DNA of 64,000 nucleotides from Pelagivirga sediminicola (GTDB taxonomy: Bacteria; Pseudomonadota; Alphaproteobacteria; Rhodobacterales; Rhodobacteraceae). Within the stretch, counting starts at the first letter, position 1. Each line of letters starts with the position of its first letter. Positions 18,331 to 28,292 of this stretch are shown here, piece after piece. The translations under genes were made by a program, and so were the position numbers. The notes under the pieces are model-generated. The model saw only the letters and a program-made list of their open reading frames with translations, was not told the DNA's origin and ran no database searches. The DNA lies in assembly GCF_003072125.1 (NCBI RefSeq), contig NZ_QCYH01000005.1, positions 124,001-188,000 on the forward strand, written 5' to 3'.

Positions 18331-18957
18331 ATGACGCGCCGTTTTCGCTGTATCGCATCTTCGCTCGCCCTGGCCGTGACCGCGGCGATGCCCGCAGGGG
18401 CCGACACCGCCATCACCAAGCTGCTGGGCCAGGAGCGGCGCGGCCTGAACGCCATGTCCCAGACGCGCGTTGCCAGCTATCTCAAGGCGCCGGCCGCGAC
18501 GCTGGGATACACGCGCGAATGGCTCGATGCGCAAGGCCCCGCGAAGGGCGGCGACGATTGGCGCTGCCTGTCCGAGGCGCTGTATTTCGAGGCGCGCGGC
18601 GAGACCGTCAAAGGCCAGTTCGCGGTGGCCGAAGTGATTCTGAACCGCGTCGACAGCCCGCGCTATCCCAACACCGTCTGTGGCGTCATCCGGCAAGGCA
18701 CGGGTCAGAAATACGCCTGCCAGTTCACCTATACCTGCGATGGCCGCGCCGAGGTCATCGCCGAGCCGCGCGCGTTCGAGCGTGTCGGCAAGATCGCCGA
18801 TATCATGGTCAGCGGCGCCAGCCGCCCACTGACCGATGGCGCGACGCATTATCACACCAAATCCGTCAGCCCCGGATGGGCGCGCAGCTTCCCGCGCACG
18901 GCGACGATCGGCACCCATTATTTCTACAAGCAACCGACGCGCCTGTCGCAGAACTGA
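18331..18957 (+). CDS. Secreted SleB-type cell-wall hydrolase
   Basis: A 208-residue exported protein with a signal peptide (about 1-24, ending PAGA) and a C-terminal hydrolase_2/SleB domain: CLSEALYFEARGETVKGQ (about 78-95, with the catalytic Glu), AVAEVILNRVDSPRYPNTVCGVI, and GATHYHTKSVSPGWA near the end. Proteins of this family are spore-cortex or peptidoglycan lytic enzymes; in non-sporulating alphaproteobacteria they are general cell-wall hydrolases acting in the periplasm. The start ATG at 18331 was chosen because it begins a canonical signal peptide; the open frame upstream has no such feature. The preceding 177 bases carry AT-rich patches but no convincing promoter. Confidence 0.87.
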   Translation: MTRRFRCIASSLALAVTAAMPAGADTAITKLLGQERRGLNAMSQTRVASYLKAPAATLGYTREWLDAQGPAKGGDDWRCLSEALYFEARGETVKGQFAVAEVILNRVDSPRYPNTVCGVIRQGTGQKYACQFTYTCDGRAEVIAEPRAFERVGKIADIMVSGASRPLTDGATHYHTKSVSPGWARSFPRTATIGTHYFYKQPTRLSQN

Positions 18958-19056
18958 CGCTCAGCACCGCTTTGCGGATTTGTGCAGCGCCCACCACCAT
19001 GCTAAGCCGCCGCAGATGCGGAACCGTCCGCGCCGCGCAGTCATCAGGGGCACGCC

Positions 19057-19989
19057 ATGAGCGATGAAATCTCACTGGCCTTCGGGCATCCGGACGCCCG
19101 TGCCGAGGCGACCGCGCCCGATGGTCCGCTGGACCGCATTTCGCTGCGCGATCACATCGTCGAGGTCGAGATCGGCGCCTTTCAGGCCGAGAGGGGCATC
19201 ACGCAGCGGATCTGTTTCAACGTCGTGGTCGAGGTGCGCCCCGTGGCCGAGGATCTGGACGATGACGTTGACCGCATCCTCAGCTATGACCGCGTGACCG
19301 AGGCGATCGCCGCCGAACTGGCCGAGGAGCGTCTGAACCTTCTGGAAACGCTGGCCGAGAACGTGGCCGAACGGATCCTCGCCGAACCGCAGGCCGTGCG
19401 TGCTTTTGTGCGGATCGAAAAGCTGGATCGCGGCCCCGGTGCGCTGGGGGTCGAGATCGTCCGCTCGGTCGATGATCTGGCGACGAAACCCGCCGCGGCG
19501 CATGACGCGACCGCCCCGCGCCCGCATGTGGTGTATCTGAGCAACGCGGCGGTGAAATCGGCCAATCTCATCCGCTGGCTGGACCAGCTGGAGCAGCGGG
19601 CCGAGCCGGTGATCCTGTGTGTCGGGCGCGCCGATGTGATGCCGCCGCAGACCGGCCACCGCATGACCCAGCGCCGCGTTGATCTGCTGGCCATTGAGCA
19701 GAACGCATGGGTTCTGGCCGGACGCGACGACCGTTTTGTCGTGGTCGATACGCGGACCGAGCTGGACTGGGCCATGCGCCACGGCCGGATCAGCGTCTGG
19801 GCGCCGTCCAAGATCGTGCTGGACGCCGTCGACGGGCCGACCGTCGGACCGGACAAGCCTGTTGCATTGGCCGCGTGGTTCGCCGGGCATATGGACGCGT
19901 CCGATCTGCTGCTGATCGGCGAGGCGCCGCCCGAAAACGGGGCGCGCGTGCCGATCCTGACGCAGGACATCGCGCAATCGGGGCTGTAG
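19057..19989 (+). CDS. folB: Dihydroneopterin aldolase fused to a C-terminal domain of unknown role
   Basis: Residues about 25-140 are a FolB domain (RISLRDHIVEVEIGAFQAE, DRILSYDRVTEAI, RLNLLETLAENVAERIL with the catalytic and pterin-binding positions, then VRIEKLDRGPGALGVEI). It is expected to convert dihydroneopterin to hydroxymethyldihydropterin in folate synthesis. The remaining about 150 residues (HVVYLSNAAVKSANLIRWLDQLE to the C-terminus) are not part of standard 120-residue FolB proteins. They look like a compact alpha/beta domain I cannot name. The gene is one base ahead of folP, so the two form a folate operon. A CAGGGG ribosome site precedes the start. Confidence 0.88.
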   Translation: MSDEISLAFGHPDARAEATAPDGPLDRISLRDHIVEVEIGAFQAERGITQRICFNVVVEVRPVAEDLDDDVDRILSYDRVTEAIAAELAEERLNLLETLAENVAERILAEPQAVRAFVRIEKLDRGPGALGVEIVRSVDDLATKPAAAHDATAPRPHVVYLSNAAVKSANLIRWLDQLEQRAEPVILCVGRADVMPPQTGHRMTQRRVDLLAIEQNAWVLAGRDDRFVVVDTRTELDWAMRHGRISVWAPSKIVLDAVDGPTVGPDKPVALAAWFAGHMDASDLLLIGEAPPENGARVPILTQDIAQSGL

Positions 19990-19990
19990 G

Positions 19991-21004
19991 ATGGGCCGCG
20001 TCTATTATCGCCCGATTGCGCAGACGGACCCCTGCCGCCCGGCGGGCGCGCTGCCGCTGGCGGGCGGCTGGACATGGTTCGACCGCGCCGAGCGGATCAC
20101 GCGCGATGGCGCCGGCGACATTGTCCCGGCCAGCGACATCCCCGACGACATTCGCGCCCGGCTGACCGCGCCGCGCGCGCCGGTTGCGGGCCTTGTCATG
20201 GATGCACCGCGCGTCATGGGTATTCTCAACGTGACGCCCGACAGCTTTTCCGACGGCGGCAAGTTCAACGCGCCGCAGGCTGCGCTTGCCCAAGCGCATG
20301 CGATGGCGGGCGCAGGGGTGGACATGATCGACGTGGGCGGCGAATCCACGCGCCCCGGATCGCTGCCGGTCCCGGTGGAAGAGGAGATCGAGCGCACCGC
20401 GCCTGTCATCGCGGCCATCCGCGCAAGGCTTCAGACGCCGATGTCCATCGACACGCGCAAGGCCCCGGTGGCCCGCGCGGCGATGAAGGCGGGGGCGGAT
20501 CTGGTCAACGATGTTTCGGGCTTTACCTATGATCCCGATCTGGCGCCGCTCTGCGCAGATGCGCGCGCGCCTGTCTGTGTGATGCACGCGCAGGGCGATC
20601 CACAGACGATGCAGGAAAATCCGGTCTATGACGACGTCACGCTGGATGTCTTCGATTTCCTCGCGGAGCGCGTCGATGCGCTGGTCGCGCAAGGGGTGGA
20701 CCGGGCGCGGATCATCGTCGATCCCGGTATCGGCTTTGGCAAGACGCAGGCGCATAACCTGACGCTGCTGAGTCGGCTCAGCATCTTTCACGGCCTCGGC
20801 TGTCCTGTCCTTCTGGGCGCGTCGCGCAAGAAGTTCATCGGCACCATCGGCGCGGCGCCGGAGGCCGCGGCGCGCATGCCCGGCTCGGTCGCCGTGGCGC
20901 TGGCGGGCATCGCGCAGGGCGTGCAGATCATCCGCGCGCATGACGTGGCCGCGACACGCTCGGCCATCGCGTTATGGCAGGCGGCGACGTCGGGGCGCGC
21001 CTGA
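19991..21004 (+). CDS. folP: Dihydropteroate synthase
   Basis: Condenses hydroxymethyldihydropterin pyrophosphate with p-aminobenzoate, the sulfonamide-sensitive step of folate synthesis. In the 337-residue product the TIM barrel begins at about residue 74 with VMGILNVTPDSFSDGG. It continues with DMIDVGGESTRPGS, PMSIDTRKAPVARAA, LVNDVSGFTYDP, IIVDPGIGFGKTQAHN and LLGASRKKFIG. The first about 70 residues form an extra N-terminal extension that is common in this bacterial group. It lies one base after folB and 8 bases before the convergent DMT transporter. Confidence 0.96.
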   Translation: MGRVYYRPIAQTDPCRPAGALPLAGGWTWFDRAERITRDGAGDIVPASDIPDDIRARLTAPRAPVAGLVMDAPRVMGILNVTPDSFSDGGKFNAPQAALAQAHAMAGAGVDMIDVGGESTRPGSLPVPVEEEIERTAPVIAAIRARLQTPMSIDTRKAPVARAAMKAGADLVNDVSGFTYDPDLAPLCADARAPVCVMHAQGDPQTMQENPVYDDVTLDVFDFLAERVDALVAQGVDRARIIVDPGIGFGKTQAHNLTLLSRLSIFHGLGCPVLLGASRKKFIGTIGAAPEAAARMPGSVAVALAGIAQGVQIIRAHDVAATRSAIALWQAATSGRA

Positions 21005-21012
21005 CGCTCGCC

Positions 21013-21939
21013 TCAGGCCCGGCGGCGGCCTGAGAACAGACGCCGCAGCGCGCTTGCCTGGCTGAGCGCGAGACCAAAGAGGATCAGCAGCAGCGCCCAA
21101 TAGATATTCGGCGGCAGCTCTTCGCCCAGAAACGCGATGCCCAGCATCATTGACCACAGCGGCACTTGGTAGTTCAGCAATGACATGAAGACAGGCCCGG
21201 CGCTGCGAATGACCTTGACCAGCAGCAGTTGCGCCATGCCGGTGGGCAGCGTGCCAAGATAGAGCAGCGCCAGCAGGCTGGTGGCGGGCACGCTGGCGGG
21301 GATGCCATCAACCGCCAGCGCATAAGGCACGAACAGCACCGCGCCGATGGTCAGCGCGGCGGCTGCCAGGGATATCATGTCCACGTCAGGGCACAGCCGC
21401 GTGAGAATGGCGCCGATGGCATAGCAGAACGCGGCCGCGATACAGCCTATGCGCGCCGTCAGCTCGAATTCGGCCCCGGTGGCCGCAAAGGCCGAGGGGC
21501 CGATCAGCACGATGACCCCCGCCGTGCCGATCATGAAGCCGATGAGCCGCCGCAGGTTCATCCGCTCGCCCGGCACCAGGAAATGCGCGAGCGGCAGGAT
21601 CAGGAGCGGCACCACCGCCATGCAGACCCCGGCAAAGCCCGACGCAACGAACTGCTGGCTCCAGCTGAGCAGGAAGAACGGCAAGGCGTTGGTAAAGATC
21701 CCCATGCCAAGCGCAAAGGCCCAGACGATTCCCGCCCTCTTGCCGCGCATCGGCGGCAGGCCGGTGCCGCGCGCATAGGCGATGCCCAGCAGCAGCGCCG
21801 CGCCAAGACCGAGGCGCGCGGCAACCACGAGCCGCGGGCCGACCCCCTCCAGCGCCAGCTTGGTGAACATGAACGCAGCGCCCAGCATGGCGCCCAATAT
21901 GAATAGGCGGACCCAGTTGATCGGGCTGATGGGTGTCAT
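21013..21939 (-). CDS. DMT superfamily (EamA) transporter
   Basis: A 308-residue integral membrane protein with about ten hydrophobic helices arranged as two EamA repeats, an RxxP-poor linker in the middle and a basic C-terminus (RRLFSGRRRA). Members export or import amino acids, nucleobases or other small metabolites. Nothing in this sequence fixes the substrate. It lies downstream of ilvC on the same strand, but a strong hairpin terminator separates them, so co-expression is probably limited. Confidence 0.88.
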   Translation of the reverse strand: MTPISPINWVRLFILGAMLGAAFMFTKLALEGVGPRLVVAARLGLGAALLLGIAYARGTGLPPMRGKRAGIVWAFALGMGIFTNALPFFLLSWSQQFVASGFAGVCMAVVPLLILPLAHFLVPGERMNLRRLIGFMIGTAGVIVLIGPSAFAATGAEFELTARIGCIAAAFCYAIGAILTRLCPDVDMISLAAAALTIGAVLFVPYALAVDGIPASVPATSLLALLYLGTLPTGMAQLLLVKVIRSAGPVFMSLLNYQVPLWSMMLGIAFLGEELPPNIYWALLLILFGLALSQASALRRLFSGRRRA

Positions 21940-21962
21940 GGCGGATGCCTTGCTCGGACATG

Positions 21963-21992
21963 AAAGAGGGCACCCCTATGGATGCCCCCTTT
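21963..21992 (-). terminator. Terminator after ilvC
   Basis: A 13-base-pair stem (AAAGGGGGCATCC with GGGTGCCCTCTTT on the minus strand, including two G-U pairs) around a four-base ATAG loop, starting 20 bases after the ilvC stop. The T-rich side is the end of the stem itself (TTTC). It is a convincing intrinsic terminator between ilvC and the transporter gene. Confidence 0.75.
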
Positions 21993-22012
21993 GAAAGGTT
22001 ATGACGCCGCGA

Positions 22013-23617
<1,605 letters not shown>

Positions 23618-23621
<4 letters not shown>

Positions 23622-24076
23622 TCGAACTGGACGAGACCGACAGGCTGATCCTGCGCGAACTGGTGGAGGATGCGACGCAAAGCGCCTCTGCGCTGGGGCG
23701 CAAGCTGGGGCTGTCGCAGCCGGCCACGTGGCGGCGGGTGCGGCGGCTTTATGACACCGGCGTGATCAAGGGGCAGCGGCTGGATCTGGACCGCGAGCGG
23801 CTGGGCTTTGGCGTCAGCGTCTTTCTGGGGGTGAAGCTGGCCACCAAGGGGCGCGTCAGCCTGGAGGATTTCGAGCGCGCGGTTTCAGCCATCCCCGAGG
23901 TGCAGTCGGTCGAGCATATCCTGGGCGTTTTTGACTATCGCCTGCGGGTGGTGGCCCGCGACATCAGCGATTTCGAGCGCGTCCTGCGGCGCCGGATCAT
24001 GACGCTGCCCGGCGTCGGCGATGTCGAGGCAAACGTGCTGCTGAGCGAAGAGCGCAGGCCGGGCCCGATCGGGTAA
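23618..24076 (+). CDS. Lrp/AsnC family transcriptional regulator (second of a pair)
   Basis: A 152-residue regulator with a GTG start overlapping the stop of the preceding Lrp gene. N-terminal HTH (LDETDRLILRELVEDATQS, LSQPATWRRVRRLYDTGVI) and C-terminal RAM domain (VQSVEHILGVFDYRLRVVARD). The two proteins share architecture but only modest identity, so they may form hetero-oligomers or have divided targets. The stop lies 79 bases before the aminotransferase gene, which has its own promoter-like sequence. Confidence 0.9.
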
Positions 24077-24098
24077 TAATCGTATGCCTATGTATGCG

Positions 24099-24127
24099 TT
24101 GCCTTTGCAATTGTTGCGCGCTAACAG
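24099..24127 (+). promoter_or_regulatory. Candidate promoter of the aminotransferase gene, with ATTGTTGCGC in the spacer
   Basis: TTGCCT (24099-24104) and TAACAG (24122-24127) with a 17-base spacer. The spacer carries ATTGTTGCGC (24110-24119), which resembles the ATTATTGCGC found in the ecm and ccr promoter regions. Confidence 0.5.
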
Positions 24128-24155
24128 TTGGCAAACCCAATCCCGGAGATGTCTC

Positions 24156-25283
24156 ATGAATGCCCTTCTCGATACTGTCGATCCCGATGGCCTGCTGGAA
24201 TATTCGGTGGTGTTCACCGACCGCTCGCTGAACCATATGTCAGCGGCCTTTCAGCAGGTGATGCGTGACATCTCCGGCATGCTCAAGGACGTCTACAACG
24301 CCGATGCCGTCGCCCTTGTGCCCGGTGGTGGCAGCTATGCGATGGAAGCGGTCGCGCGGCAGTTCGGCAATGACGCGCATGCGCTGATCGTGCGCAACGG
24401 GTGGTTTTCCTACCGCTGGACGCAGATCTTCGATGCGGGCAAATTCACCGCCGATCAGACCGTCTGCATGGCGCGCCAGTCCGGCAACGCGGCGCGCGCG
24501 CCCTTCGCCCCCGCGCCGATCGAGGAGGTGACGGCAAAGATCCGCGAGGACAAGCCCGACGTGGTGTTCGCCCCGCATGTGGAGACATCGGCAGGCATCA
24601 TCCTGCCAGATGACTATCTGAAAGCGATGGCCGAAGCCGCGCATGAGGTGGGCGCGCTGCTCGTGCTGGATTGCATCGCGTCGGGCTGCGCCTGGGTGGA
24701 CATGAGGGCGACCGGCGTCGATGTCCTGATATCGGCCCCGCAAAAGGGCTGGTCGGCCTCGCCTTCGGCCGGAATGGTGATGCTGTCTCAGCGCGCGGAG
24801 GACCGGATGGAGGGAACGCAGTCGAACAGCTTCGCCATTGATCTGAAAAAATGGCGTCAGATCATGCAGGCTTACGAGAATGGCGGTCATGCCTATCATG
24901 CCACCATGCCCACCGATGCGCTGCGCGCGTTCCGCGACACCATGCTGGAGACCAGGGATTACGGGTTCGAGCGGCTGCGCGAGGCGCAGTGGGCGCTGGG
25001 CGACGGGGTGCGCGCGATGCTGAAGGCGCGCGGCGTGCAATCGGTGGCCGCCGAAGGCTTTGGCGCGCCGGGCGTCGTAGTCAGCTATACGGACGACCCC
25101 GACATCCAGAACGGCAAGAAATTTGCCGCCGCAGGCATGCAGATCGCCGCCGGCGTGCCGCTTCAGGTGGGCGAGCCCGAAGGGTTCACCACGTTCCGGC
25201 TGGGCCTGTTCGGTCTGGACAAGCTCTATGACGTCGATGGCGCGCTGGCGCGTCTGGAAGGCGTGCTGGACAAGGTGCTTTAA
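24156..25283 (+). CDS. Class V aminotransferase, alanine/serine-glyoxylate type
   Basis: A 375-residue PLP enzyme of the AGXT/SGAT group. Seen: VPGGGSYAMEAVARQF (about 55-70, cofactor phosphate region), FAPHVETSAGIILP, the LLVLDCIASGCAWVDM segment with the PLP-pyridine Asp, and SAPQKGWSASPSAG with the Schiff-base Lys197. Such enzymes transaminate glyoxylate with alanine or serine to make glycine; pyruvate-using relatives also exist, so the amino donor is uncertain. The ATG at 24156 follows a GGAGAT ribosome site. The gene follows two Lrp regulators and converges with the ubiH-like gene 11 bases away. Confidence 0.86.
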   Translation: MNALLDTVDPDGLLEYSVVFTDRSLNHMSAAFQQVMRDISGMLKDVYNADAVALVPGGGSYAMEAVARQFGNDAHALIVRNGWFSYRWTQIFDAGKFTADQTVCMARQSGNAARAPFAPAPIEEVTAKIREDKPDVVFAPHVETSAGIILPDDYLKAMAEAAHEVGALLVLDCIASGCAWVDMRATGVDVLISAPQKGWSASPSAGMVMLSQRAEDRMEGTQSNSFAIDLKKWRQIMQAYENGGHAYHATMPTDALRAFRDTMLETRDYGFERLREAQWALGDGVRAMLKARGVQSVAAEGFGAPGVVVSYTDDPDIQNGKKFAAAGMQIAAGVPLQVGEPEGFTTFRLGLFGLDKLYDVDGALARLEGVLDKVL

Positions 25284-25294
25284 GCTGCGCCGCT

Positions 25295-26491
25295 TCAGCC
25301 GCGTGCGCCAAGGCCCAGCCGCATCAGGCCGCGGCGCACCGGCGCAAAGGCATAGAGCGCGTTCAGCCCCATCGCGCGCGCATCGCGCAGGGGCTGGGCG
25401 CCCGCCATCGACGCGCGGTTGAGCAGGTCGATGCCCGTCGTGCGCATGACGATATCAGCGTGGCGCGCGCGGCTATAGGCGTCCAGCATCGCGCCGCTTC
25501 CCAGCGTTTCGCGCGATTTTTCGGCCAGATCCAGCAGCGCGGCGATGTCCGCAAGGCTCATGTTCAGACCCTGCGCGCCGATGGGCGGAACCACATGGGC
25601 GGCCTCGGCGATCAGCGCGACGCGCTGCGCGCTCATGCGCTCGGCGCGCTGGGTGATGATGGGCCAGACCGTGCGCCGACTGGCCAGTTTCAGCGGCCCG
25701 AGGATGTGGCAGCTGCGCGCGTTCATCGCCGCCTCGAACGGCGCCTCCTCCAGCGCGGCAAGGCGCAACGCCTCGGCCCCGCGCTCCATCCACACGATGG
25801 CAGACGAGGGCATGCCCTCGTGATCGGGCAGGGGAACCAGGGTGAAAGGGCCGCCGCTGCGGTGAATTTCGGTCGAGACGTTTTCATGCGGGATCGGGTG
25901 CGTCACGGCAAAGGCCAGCGCCTTTTGCCCATATCGCGTGGTGCGCACGCCGATGCCCGCCGCGTGGCGGATCGGCGAGTTGCGCCCATCCGCGGCGATG
26001 ACCAGACGCGCGGTGGCGCGGGCGCCGCCGGACAGCGTGATGATGGCCTCATCATCGCGCGTCAGCAGGCCCGCCGTGCCGGTGCCGGGGCGAAACTCGA
26101 CGCCGGGCAATTCGTCGATCCGGGCCAGCATCTCGCGGCGCAGCAGCCAGTTGGGCAGGTTCCAGCCGAAGGGCAGCTGTGACAGCTCGCTTGCGGCAAA
26201 GGATTTGGTCAACCGCGCCGCGCCATCGGCGCCGCCCGCGTCGATGATGCGCATCGTCTCCAGCGGCATGGCATGGGGCGCAAGGCGGTCCCACAGACCG
26301 GCGCGCTGGAGCAGCGCTTGCGCGGGTTGCAGGAACGCCGTGCTGCGCAGGTCCGAACCCTCGGCCTCGCGGTCGGTGATGGGGGCGGCAGGGTCCACGC
26401 AGAGGACGGAGAACCCCGCATTGCCGAAAATGCACGCCGCGGTCAGCCCGGCCACGCCGCCGCCCGAAATCAGGATGTCGAAATCAGCCAT
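25295..26491 (-). CDS. FAD-dependent monooxygenase, UbiH/UbiF family
   Basis: A 398-residue flavoprotein hydroxylase probably acting in ubiquinone ring hydroxylation. Seen: the N-terminal FAD-binding GGGVAGLTAACIFGNAGF (about 10-27), the middle ADGRNSPIRHAAGIG motif (about 168-182), and the second FAD motif EAAHVVPPIGAQGLNMSLADI (about 285-305), where the usual GDAAH begins EAAH. The C-terminal part is the short helical cap typical of the family. The start at 26491 (MADFDILISGGG) was preferred over an ATG seven codons earlier because it begins at the first beta strand. UbiH, UbiF and UbiI cannot be separated by eye. Confidence 0.87.
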   Translation of the reverse strand: MADFDILISGGGVAGLTAACIFGNAGFSVLCVDPAAPITDREAEGSDLRSTAFLQPAQALLQRAGLWDRLAPHAMPLETMRIIDAGGADGAARLTKSFAASELSQLPFGWNLPNWLLRREMLARIDELPGVEFRPGTGTAGLLTRDDEAIITLSGGARATARLVIAADGRNSPIRHAAGIGVRTTRYGQKALAFAVTHPIPHENVSTEIHRSGGPFTLVPLPDHEGMPSSAIVWMERGAEALRLAALEEAPFEAAMNARSCHILGPLKLASRRTVWPIITQRAERMSAQRVALIAEAAHVVPPIGAQGLNMSLADIAALLDLAEKSRETLGSGAMLDAYSRARHADIVMRTTGIDLLNRASMAGAQPLRDARAMGLNALYAFAPVRRGLMRLGLGARG

Positions 26492-26569
26492 GTCGCTCGG
26501 TCGCCTTGTCATCGCCTTGGTATCGTCCGGGCCAACATAGTCCCATGCCGAGCCGCGCGCCAGTTGCGC

Positions 26570-26800
26570 CTAGCGGCCGATGGTGATCGCAATCAGCGCG
26601 ATCCACACCACCGGGACCAGCGCCAGCGCAGGCAGGTAAAGGCCCGGCACGCCCCAGAAGAAAACGCACAGTCCCCAGAGCACCAGCGCAACGAGGATCG
26701 TCAGCAGGATCCGTGTGGCGACGGCGTTTTCGGACGAGCCTGTCTCGGCGCTGGGTCGGGCGTCGTCATGGGTGTCGGTGGCCGCGGCGTCTTGCGTCAT
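26570..26800 (-). CDS. Small membrane protein of unknown function
   Basis: A 76-residue protein with a polar, Asp/Ser/Thr-rich first third and two hydrophobic segments (about 29-49 ILLTILVALVLWGLCVFFWG and 54-74 LPALALVPVVWIALIAITIG). This suggests a hairpin in the inner membrane with both ends in the cytoplasm. I do not recognise a family. It lies between the ubiH-like and HAD nucleotidase genes on the same strand, with codon use like its neighbours, so it is probably a real gene. Confidence 0.65.
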   Translation of the reverse strand: MTQDAAATDTHDDARPSAETGSSENAVATRILLTILVALVLWGLCVFFWGVPGLYLPALALVPVVWIALIAITIGR

Positions 26801-26895
26801 CTGAGCTGTCCTTCATTGGGCGTCGGGTAGGGCCTAGATAGCCGCCCGGCGCAGTTGTTTCACCCGCCAAGACCTGCGCGAAGTGTCGCAGGCCG

Positions 26896-27540
26896 TCAGA
26901 TCAGCCCCGCAAGAAAACCGGACAGATCATCGGTATGGTGGTGGATATGCGCCGCACTCCGCCGCTGGGGCGCCACGTGGACGGTGCGCAGACCCATCGC
27001 GTGCGGCACGGCGAGGTTGCGCTCGTCATCCTCGAACATGGCCGCACGGGCGCCGGTCAGACCGTCCGCCGTGAAAACGGCGCGAAAGGCGGCCTCGTCA
27101 GGTTTGGGCGCATATCCCGCATGCTCCACGCCGTAGACGGCATCGAATATGCCGTCCAGACCGCGCGCGGCGGCAACGCGGACGGCATAGGGCGCCGTGC
27201 CGTTGGTATAGATGATCTTGCGGCCGGGCAGGGCGTTGATGCGCGCGCGCAGATCCGGATCGGCGGTCAGAACGCTCATGTCAATGTCGTGCACGGCCTC
27301 CAGATAAGCGTCGGGTGCCATTCCGTGCACGCGCATCAATCCGGCCAGCGTGGTGCCGTGTTCGTGCCAGTACTGCTTGCGCAACCTGTCCGCTTCGGTC
27401 CGGTCCACGGCAAGCGTGTCCATGACGAATTGCGTCATCTTCACCTCGATCTGATCGAAGAGGCGCAGTTCGGGTGGATAGAGCGTGTTGTCCAGATCAA
27501 AGACCCACGTATCCACATGGCTGAAATCCTGCTTTGGCAT
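26896..27540 (-). CDS. HAD-superfamily pyrimidine 5'-nucleotidase
   Basis: A 214-residue cytosolic phosphatase. Motif I is WVFDLDNTLYP (about 12-22, nucleophile DxD), motif II is the IIYTNGTA stretch near 105, and motif III/IV is YGVEHAGYAPKPDEAAFR followed by AAMFEDDERNLAVPHAMG (the acidic pair EDDERN). The DNTLYP start and cap match the SDT1/PHM8-like nucleotidase group. Its promoter hexamers at 27547-27574 are so close that transcription would begin at or one base before the ATG at 27540, which suggests a leaderless message. It is divergent from gntR. Confidence 0.87.
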   Translation of the reverse strand: MPKQDFSHVDTWVFDLDNTLYPPELRLFDQIEVKMTQFVMDTLAVDRTEADRLRKQYWHEHGTTLAGLMRVHGMAPDAYLEAVHDIDMSVLTADPDLRARINALPGRKIIYTNGTAPYAVRVAAARGLDGIFDAVYGVEHAGYAPKPDEAAFRAVFTADGLTGARAAMFEDDERNLAVPHAMGLRTVHVAPQRRSAAHIHHHTDDLSGFLAGLI

Positions 27541-27546
27541 GATCTC

Positions 27547-27574
27547 AGGGTAGGCTGCGGGGCGCCGGTGTCAA
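27547..27574 (-). promoter_or_regulatory. Promoter of the HAD nucleotidase gene
   Basis: On the minus strand, TTGACA (27574-27569) and TACCCT (27552-27547) with a 16-base spacer. The expected start site is about 27541-27540, coinciding with the ATG. Confidence 0.6.
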
Positions 27575-27585
27575 TATACGCGGGC

Positions 27586-27614
27586 TTGATTGGCCGGGCG
27601 CGCGCCCCTACGGT
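27586..27614 (+). promoter_or_regulatory. Promoter of gntR with a palindrome in the spacer
   Basis: TTGATT (27586-27591) and TACGGT (27609-27614) with a 17-base spacer. The spacer contains the perfect 12-base palindrome GGGCGCGCGCCC (27596-27607). This could be an operator or just GC-rich sequence. Confidence 0.5.
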
Positions 27615-27647
27615 CTGCGCGACATTCAGGAAAACGGACATGCTGCC

Positions 27648-28292
27648 ATGAAACCCGCCCCTTCCGACGCCTATTCGCTGATCCTCGAGGCGATCGACAT
27701 GGGCATCTTCAAGCCCGGCGATCGGCTTGTCGAAAGCGATCTGGCCGAGCGGTTCGGCGTGTCCCGCACCCCCATCCGCGAGGCGTTGCAGCGGCTTGAG
27801 ACGCAATCCCTGCTGGCGCGAGACGGGCGCAGCCTGATCGTGGCCTCACTGGATCACAATCAGCGCGCCGAGCTTTATGTCGTGCGCGCCGAGCTGGAGG
27901 GGCTGGCCGCCGGCCTTGCCGCGCGCCACGCCACGCCCGAAGAGGTCGCCGTCCTGCGCGACATGGTCGAGCAGGATCGCGCCCTGATCGGCCGTCCCGA
28001 CCTGATGGCGCGCGCCAATCGCCGCTTTCACAAGCAGATACATCTGGCCTCCCACAACCGGTTTCTGGTGCAGCAGCTGGACCTTGTGCATCGCTCGATG
28101 GCGTTGATGGCCACCACGTCGCTGGCCGCCGAGGGCCGCGGCGAAGTGGCCATTGCCGAGCATGACGCGATCGTCGCCGCGATCGAGGCCAATGACGCAA
28201 CCGCCGCTCATGACGCGCTCAAGGCGCATATATCAAAGGCGTTCGTGACCCGTCTGAAGCTGGAATCAGGCGAGGTTACCGCGATCCTTTGA
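27648..28292 (+). CDS. GntR family transcriptional regulator (FCD/FadR subfamily)
   Basis: A 214-residue regulator: N-terminal winged HTH (DRLVESDLAERFGVSRTPIREALQRLETQSLL, seen in two blocks at about 27-58) and a C-terminal FCD ligand domain with metal-ligand-type residues (AELYVVRAELEGLAAGLAARHA, NRRFHKQIHLASHN, IAEHDAIVAAIEANDATAAHDALKAHI). The effector is unknown; FCD members usually bind small organic acids. The TCA-cycle regulator AkgR is also a GntR protein, but nothing here shows this gene is its orthologue. The 3' end overlaps the convergent glycosyltransferase gene by 17 bases. Confidence 0.9.
   Translation: MKPAPSDAYSLILEAIDMGIFKPGDRLVESDLAERFGVSRTPIREALQRLETQSLLARDGRSLIVASLDHNQRAELYVVRAELEGLAAGLAARHATPEEVAVLRDMVEQDRALIGRPDLMARANRRFHKQIHLASHNRFLVQQLDLVHRSMALMATTSLAAEGRGEVAIAEHDAIVAAIEANDATAAHDALKAHISKAFVTRLKLESGEVTAIL

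Noticed and set aside
27648..28292. The GntR gene as the AkgR that would bind the sdh operator
   Set aside because: No matching site near its own promoter and no sequence feature linking it to AkgR; the family is too large to assign.
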